From Solanum dulcamara (Eukaryota; Streptophyta; Magnoliopsida; Solanales; Solanaceae): a DNA stretch of 64,000 bases. The notes under the pieces are model-generated. The model saw nothing but the letters and a program-made list of their open reading frames with translations, made no database searches and was not told the origin of the DNA. Shown here piece after piece: positions 57,649 to 64,000 of this stretch; position 1 is the first letter of the stretch; every line of letters begins with the position of its first letter. Position numbers and translations under genes: made by a program. The stretch is taken from the NCBI RefSeq assembly GCF_947179165.1, contig NC_077239.1, positions 22,103,134 through 22,167,133 of the forward strand. Direction: 5' to 3'.

Positions 57649-59688
57649 TTAGGCTTGAGTAGAATGAAAAATGTGAGGGTAACGTTTCATCATATTGGCT
57701 TTTGCTTCCCATGTGGAACTTTCAACTTGTTAATTCCTCCAAAAGACTTTAACAGATGCAACTTCTTTATTCCTCAATCTCTTAATTTGTCGGTCCAAAA
57801 TTTCAATTGGAACCTCTTCATAAGTCAAGATTTCTTTAACAGTCACTACTTCCAATGGTACAATGGAACTAGGATCGCCCACACATTTTCTCAACATAAA
57901 TACATGGAACGCCGGATGAACCATTGCCATTTCCAAAGGCAATTCCAACTCATAAGAAATATTTCCAACACGTCTTAAGAATCTATAAGGCCCCACACAT
58001 CTAGAGCTCAATTTCCCCTTCTTACCTAACCAAACTACACATTTCATGGGTGAAACTTTCAAGTACACCCAATCATCCACATTAAACTAAAGATCCCTTC
58101 TCCCTGTTTTGGAATAGAACTTTTGATGACTTTAAGCCATATTCAACCTCTTTCTAATGACTCTCACTTTCTCTAAAGCACCAAGTACCAAATCGAGACC
58201 CAACAAGGTCATCTCACCTACTTCAAACGAACCAACCAGAGACCTACATCATCTTCTATACAAAGCCTCAAATGGTTCCATCTCAATACTTGAGTGGTAG
58301 CTATTGTTGTAGGAGAACTCAATAAGTGGTAGATGATCATCCCAACTCCATTTTAACTCCAGCACAAAATCCCTTAACATATGCTTTAGTGTTTGAATTG
58401 TCCGTTTGTCTTGCCCATCTATTTGAGGATGAAATGCAGTGCTTACCTTTACTTTAGTACCAAGACCTCTTTGAAATGATTTCCAAAAATGCGAAGTGAA
58501 TTGTGTAGAACGATCTAAAATAATTAACAAAGGCATACCGTGCAATCCTACTAACTCACAAATATATAAATCGTACTTGAGTTGCTAACCCTTTTTACTT
58601 AGCATAATCTTCGACACTATAGGAAGTATTGACCGGTAGAAAGTGAGCCGTCTTAGTTATCCCATCAACAATCACCCAAATTAAATTATGACATTTTCGA
58701 GTATGAGGAAAACCCACTACAATGTCCATTTTCACATCCTCCCACTTCCAGGTAGGGGTTTAAATATCTTGTCCTAGGCCACTCGGCCTTTGGTGTTTGG
58801 CCTTAACTTGTTGGCAATTTGGACATTTGGCCACGAACCTTGCTATGCCCTTTTTCATGCCACCCCACTAATATATCTCCATTTAAGTCTTGGTATATTT
58901 TTGTCAAACCGGGATGAATAGAATATAAAGAATTATGAGCCTCCTTCAAGATAAAACCCCTTAGGACATCCATATCCGCAATACATAACCGACCTTGGTA
59001 GTGTAGTACCCAATCTCCCCCTTTTGAAAATACCTCTACTTTCTTTTCTTTCACCAACTTCTTTAACTCTACTAGTCTCGGGTCAAGGTCTTGTTTTGAC
59101 TTAACATCCACCACCAAAGATGATTCCAACCCATTATGAACTAGCACACCACCATCGTTGGAACTACTCAACTTTACCCCTAACATAGCCAATAGGTGCA
59201 CATCCTTCACCAACTCCCTCTTCTCTTCGTCAACATGAGCCACACTCCCCATAGATACTCTACTAATCACATCGGCAACAACATTGGCCTTACCTGGATG
59301 GTAATGCACATTCATGTCATAGTCCTTAAGGAGTTCAAGCCACCTCATTTGCCTTAGATTGAGTTCTTTTTGAGTGAAAACATATTGAAGACTCTTATGG
59401 TAGGTGAACAGATCCATATGTACTCCATAAAGGTAGTGCCGCCAAATTTTTAGAGCAAACACTATGGCTGACAACTCAAGATCATGGGTAGGGTAGTTAC
59501 ATTCATGCACCTTCAATTACCTAGAAGCATAGGCTATGACCTTGCCATTTTTCACCAAGACATAACCCAAACAGATCTTGGAAGCTTCAAAATACACCAC
59601 AAACCCTTCTAGTCCTTCCAATAAAGTCAAGATAGGAGTGGAGGTAAGTCGATTTTTCAAAGTTTGGAAACTCTTTCCACACTCATCC
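57649..59688 (-). pseudogene. RNase H, integrase and chromodomain of element G (3' part of split pol)
   Basis: From the insertion at 59688 the frame resumes ECGKSFQ, then RNase H TPILTLLEGLEGFVVYFEAS and, after a stop, an open stretch 59516-58803: [56 protein letters not shown], the linker, and the zinc-binding end [19 protein letters not shown]. The RNase H catalytic Asp of YCDAS relatives is Glu here (YFEAS). The integrase core is frameshifted; 58545-58249 gives FTSHFWKSFQRGLGTKVKVS, HPQIDGQDKRTIQTLKHML (the QAER Glu replaced) and YNNSYHSSIEMEPFEALY. The C-terminal domain and chromodomain are at 58080-57730 (DDWVYLKVSPMKC, FHVFMLRKCVGDPSS, YEEVPIEILDRQIKRLRNKE). Final TAA at 57651-57649. 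Confidence 0.85.
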
Positions 59689-62600
59689 TGTCATGAACCA
59701 ACCCCATTGACCGTGACTGAGGTCTGACCTGGACCCCCGTATATTTAACTATTAGGTGTAACAATCGATATAAGGACTATACATAAGAATCCAAGTGGGT
59801 CATACCATTTTCACATACCTGTAGCCTCTTTCATTTGTATTTTATCTTGAAAAGGCGTGCAAGCCGACAAGGCTGCCATAGCATCGTAATATTTACAATA
59901 CATCATGTAGATATATCTGAACAGAACTTACACGTATAACCCACACACATGTCTACAGACCTCTAAGAATATTAATAGTAACCTATGGTGGGACAGGGCC
60001 CCCACCGTACCCCTATATAGCCAAATATATACATTAGAAGACCAGTACCAAAAGCTAGGCTCCAGAATAGTGAAGAACTTATGACATAGTTGAGTGGAAA
60101 TCCTAAGCTGGCGGATCCCCGAAATGAATATCTATACCTACGGGCATGAAATGCATCCCCCCAAAGAAAGGGGGGTCAGTATGATATGTGTACTGAGTAT
60201 ATAAAGCGTAACACAACATAAATGAGATTACAGTTGAAACAGGGATGAATGGGACAAGTATAACCTTTAAGAAATCATTGTACCTACATTTTAAAAAATA
60301 AAGTCATATATACCCTCATCACACACCGTACCTAGCCCGCTAGGGGACTCGGTGTTACAAACACATCATTCAATCAGCATAGGCATATATGTACTATTAG
60401 CGCTGTGGAACGTATAACTCGATTCATGTATATAGCAAGTACATGCTGAGGAACGATGGCCCGATCCACATATCATAGAATAATACCGAGGAATGATGGT
60501 CGGATCCGTATCTCATTTAATAAGGCAGAGGTACGACGGCCCAATCCATATACATACATATCATATATTAATGCCGAGGAACGATGACCTAATCCACATA
60601 TCACATAATAATGTCGAGGAATGACGACTTGATCCACAGATCATATAATTGTATATATATATTATAGCCGGCCTAGGACTTAGTGAAAGATGTATTATAG
60701 TATGCGTGAGCAAAGCAGCGCATAACTATATGCAACTAAATTATCATTCAAGGCTTAACCGAGTAATCAAGCGAACCATCACTTGAAGATCGGGGTAGTA
60801 ATAGTCTTAAGTACCCTCTAACGGTCATTGGAATCATATCAAATAAAGTCTCAGGCACCAGAGGAATGTATCAAGGTGATGCTATATAGTTTATGCAATC
60901 AGAGAATTTTTCCCTTGTAGAGCCTTTAGGAAGAGGAGCTTATATCTCCACCTACTAGTCAATGTATAGGAGACTCGAGAGTAGTAGTTTAACTACTTTA
61001 AGACCCTTAGTATTCAAAAATGAGTAAGAGTCACGAGTTATACTCGTATCTTATGAATGGAATTACCTCCAAATTCATTTCATATGTCATTCTACTTATA
61101 CTTAAGACATTCCAACAACAAGAAGAAATAGGCTCTACGTATACTACTTTTTCTCACATAGAAGACTTACAAGGCGATAAATCAACTATTGCAGGAGTTC
61201 TAATCAGTAGGAAGTGAACAAGAGTCTTAATTCATACTCAGAGCTTTAAGAATGTAATAACTCCCAATTTCACATACATAATACTTACATCTAAGATATG
61301 CCAAAAGAGAAGAAAGGGTAGCTTCACATACCACTTATCGATTGCTTTTAACCCAGCTTGTCTCATCATCCTCCGAACCTATTTAATATGAAGATAATAC
61401 TAATATTAATAACCTTTAACTTTCCAGCTTCTAAATTCACAACCAAGCACCCACAGGAATCAATTCCTTATTCGCCTTTCTCGACTAGTCTTGACTAGTC
61501 TATTAGTTAGTTTAGAAGTTAACGAAATTTGGGCAGTATCTCCTCTATAACTCGCCCTATCCAAACTTCCAATTATATCTTCAATTAGTACATCCAACAA
61601 AAAACAACAATCAGCAGCCAATACACAATTATACCCCTTCAACATTATACAAAACAAGTCCCAAATAGCCCGCTCAAAACTACGACTCCAAAATACGAGT
61701 TTCAATCTTTATTTCGCAAAATCTTAATCACACCAAAATAGAGAATTATATGGATGCAACCAGCAGAATATATAGCCATGTTTAGCCACGTTCCATCCCT
61801 GCAACATAGATAAATCACATCCGTACATGACACCACACTAACGACAATACTAGCCAAACTATAACCCGCTAGAAAAGATTCAAACCAACCCCTACACGGC
61901 CTGCAATATCCTTCAGCCATAACGTGCATATTTTCACATTTTCAATCAATATTTATATAGCCATAACATGCTTAAACCCTTAAAAAAATATGGGAGAAGA
62001 GAATCAAGCCATACCTTAACAAACTATCTTCCAAAACATGCCGAAAGGTGTAAGTTTACATCGAACCTCCTCGCTGCCCAAACTATTCATCTATGTTGTT
62101 AAATACCGTTGTTTAACCGAGGAATACCTTAGATAATTAATTCACAGAAAATTTGAGGGCTTACCTTAAATTTGGCTAAGCCGTGGCTGCCTTTCTTTTT
62201 CTCTCACGTTTTCTCTCAATTGCTTAAGGCTACGATGCTGAAAATGAGATATACTCCAACATATAACACATATATACACCTCCTTATGAGGTGACACATG
62301 TCTAACCCTTATTAGGCCACCGCATCCATGAAATGCCTCTTAGGCTGCTACATGGCAGGGTGGGGCCCACCCCCAAGTAGGTGGGTCACCTACTTGACCC
62401 TAAGTAGGTGCATCACCTACTGCCACATGTCACTCCCTCACGCTTCCATCTCATCTTACTTTAAAAACCTATGTAATCCTTGCTATATAAGCTCAACGTA
62501 TACTCAAGTAGCTTAGGTATGTAAGACATCCAAGTTGGTAGCTTACACGAGTAGGTTGAGTACCACGACTCCTTATTTGACCTCCAACTCCTTCTAAAGA

Positions 62601-62718
62601 CTTCTAGACCTATTTTTAACCATCAGTACTTACGTAGAACTTCATAGATAACCTGAATCACATGGAAATAATTTTAAAGAAAAATATGCTCTAATGTACA
62701 AAGGTACGGGGTATAACA
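59689..62718 (-). mobile_element. Solo LTR of another family (3030 bp) inside element G's reverse transcriptase
   Basis: On the minus strand it starts TGTTATACCCCGTAC (62718) and ends GTTGGTTCATGACA (59689), giving TG...CA. Flanks are CATCC (59684-59688) and TATCC (62719-62723), a 5-bp target copy with one mismatch. Removing it rejoins the RT codons for WTD and ECGKSF in frame. It holds a 40-bp tandem array (60446-60650) and palindromes of GTAGGTG...CACCTAC type at 62376-62420, but no polyprotein, primer-binding site or polypurine tract. A solo LTR left after LTR-LTR recombination fits all of this. The minus-strand frames at 61460-61929 are not recognised as genes. Confidence 0.85.
60446..60650. 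repeat. 40-bp tandem repeat, 5 copies, in the solo LTR
   Basis: The anchor GAGGAACGATGG (with variants) starts at 60448, 60488, 60528, 60576 and 60616: three 40-bp steps and one of 48 bp with a short ACATACAT-like insertion. Each unit carries a GATCCAYATATCA stretch. It lies in the distal part of the LTR. Confidence 0.85.
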
Positions 62719-64000
62719 TATCCGTCCATATGAACTTTGCTTTCTTTTGAGTTAATTTCATCATAGGAGATGAGATGGAAGAGAATTCTTCAACGAACCT
62801 TTTATAATACTTATCTAGACCCAAAAAGCTCCTAATGTCCTAAGGAGACAATGGTCTAGGCCAATTCCTTAATGCTTCTATTTTCTTAGGATCAACCTTG
62901 ATCCCATCACCAGATACTATATGTCCAAGGAATGGCACCTCTTTCAACCAAAACTCTCATTTACTAAACTTGAAAAATAATTTCCTATCCCTCAAAGTTT
63001 GAAGCACAACCCTCAAATGATCCTTATTCTTTTCCTCACCCCGAGAGTAGATCAAAATATCGTTAATGAAGACTACCATGAAAGTGTCAAGGTAGGGCTT
63101 GCACACCCTTTTTATTAGGTCCATAAGCACCTCCGACATACTTGTCAACCCGAATGACATAACTAAAAACTCAAAGTGACCATATCTTGTTCGAAATGCC
63201 ATCATGGGAATATCATACTCCTTTACCCCTAGTTGATGATACCTGGACCAAAGATCAATATTAGAGAAATGACTTTTCCCTTGCAATTGATCAAATAAAT
63301 TATCTATCCGAAGGATTGGGTACTTGTTTTTAATGGTCACCTTGTTCAATTGATAGTAATCTATGCATATCCAAACCGACCCATTCTTCTTTCTCACAAA
63401 CAACATAGGAGCACCCCATGGTGAAATGCTTGGCCTTATAAACCCTTTTTCAAACAAGTCTTTTAATTTTTCTTTCAACTCCTTTAATTCTGCCGAGGTC
63501 ATTCGGTAGGGAGGAATGGATATAAGTTAGGTACGTGGAGAATATTGATACCAAAATAAACTTTACCTTTGGGGAGGGATACTAGAAAGGTCATTGGAAA
63601 AGACATTGGGTCACTCATTGACTACGAGGACCAACTCAAGAGGAGGAATTTTAGTGTCAACATTTCTAACCCTTACAATGTGGTATATGCAATGCTTATC
63701 AATCAACTTTCGAGCCTTAAGACAAGAAATGTATCTACCCTTCACAACCGAATCCTGACCTTCCTATTTAAGAATAGAGGGATTTAAACTTAACTCTACA
63801 AGTTCTATAATCTATATAAGCATAAGATGCATGCAACCAATCCATCTCAAGTATAACATCAAAATCTACCATATCAAGTCCATTCAGATCACAAGGAATT
63901 ACTTTATGCAAGATAGACACGGAAAATACCTTTATAGACTTTTCTAGCAACCATTGACTTACCAACGGGGGTAGACACCAAATAAGGCTCTACTAACATT
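62719..64000 (-). pseudogene. Protease end and reverse transcriptase of element G (5' part of split pol)
   Basis: The protease tail is open at 63965-63768 (SILHKVIPCDLNGLDMVDFD, VILEMDWLHASYAYIDYRTC). RT is open at 63502-62957: [89 protein letters not shown], and the active-site box [15 protein letters not shown] near 63060, with Asn for the first catalytic Asp. DYYQLNK replaces the usual DYRQLNK. The thumb continues at 62824-62724 ([34 protein letters not shown]) and is then cut by the solo LTR. Gag is beyond the window. Confidence 0.85.

Larger units (their letters stand above)
55128..64000 (-). mobile_element. Element G: minus-strand chromovirus inserted in F's 5' LTR, runs past window end
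   Basis: 3' LTR 55128-57405, polypurine tract, pol from 57649. The coding region is split by a 3.0-kb solo LTR at 59689-62718 and continues to the window end; gag and the 5' LTR are outside. The five bases CCATG (55123-55127) should be repeated after G's 5' LTR if it inserted there. Confidence 0.85.

Noticed and set aside
1..64000. Endogenous plant pararetrovirus sequence
   Set aside because: All RT fragments sit between LTRs with gag and chromodomain-type integrase in Ty3/gypsy order; no movement-protein or coat-type segment of such viruses was seen.
1..64000. tRNA, rRNA, CRISPR array or bacterial-type operon
   Set aside because: No cloverleaf candidate, ribosomal motif or regularly spaced direct repeat with unique spacers was found; the 40-, 135- and 262-bp arrays are ordinary tandem repeats.

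Overview
This looks like one stretch of repeat-rich plant nuclear chromatin, AT-rich and gene-poor. The element families (long-LTR Ty3/gypsy chromoviruses, a DUF1985/Ulp1-type Mutator cargo gene, a PIF/Harbinger-like element) and one DUF688-type plant gene point to a flowering plant. Solanaceae (tomato, potato or pepper relatives) is my best guess from family resemblance, not proven here. I see no rRNA or tRNA gene, CRISPR array or bacterial-type feature. Only one host gene looks intact: a single-exon 195-codon DUF688-like gene at 7618-8205 (-).

Layout, left to right. 1-3328: 3' end of a chromovirus (H) with its complete 3' LTR, apparently inserted in or beside a decayed DUF1985/Ulp1-like gene (3589-5652, -) that has a 262-bp minisatellite in an intron-like gap. 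5653-8668: AT-rich sequence and the DUF688-like gene. 8923-24372: two minus-strand chromovirus copies, A and B, head to tail with three LTRs (LTR-A-LTR-B-LTR). The rightmost LTR carries a 1.1-kb PIF/Harbinger-like element. 24373-26985: a plus-strand chimeric LTR forming an inverted pair with the LTR to its left. 27120-30850: a deleted plus-strand element E. 30851-32772 and 44822-44892: a minus-strand LTR (I) split by the insertion of element C.

32773-44821: element C (+), flanked by the exact 5-bp duplication TATTC. Its 3' LTR is split by element D (39270-44763), flanked by the exact duplication GGATC. 44893-45797: unassigned sequence including the second copy of a dispersed repeat. 45798-55127: element F (-). 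Its 5' LTR is broken at 55127 by element G (55128 to the window end, -). G's reverse transcriptase is in turn split by a 3.0-kb solo LTR (59689-62718).

The retroelement coding regions follow gag, protease, reverse transcriptase, RNase H, integrase, chromodomain. All carry stops, frameshifts or deletions, so they are pseudogenes. The most informative signals are: (1) nested insertion order proven by target-site duplications; (2) an Asn in place of the first catalytic Asp of the RT active site shared by A, F and G but not B; (3) family-specific arrays of short palindromes in the promoter-proximal part of almost every LTR; (4) a paralogous empty site for the PIF/Harbinger-like element.
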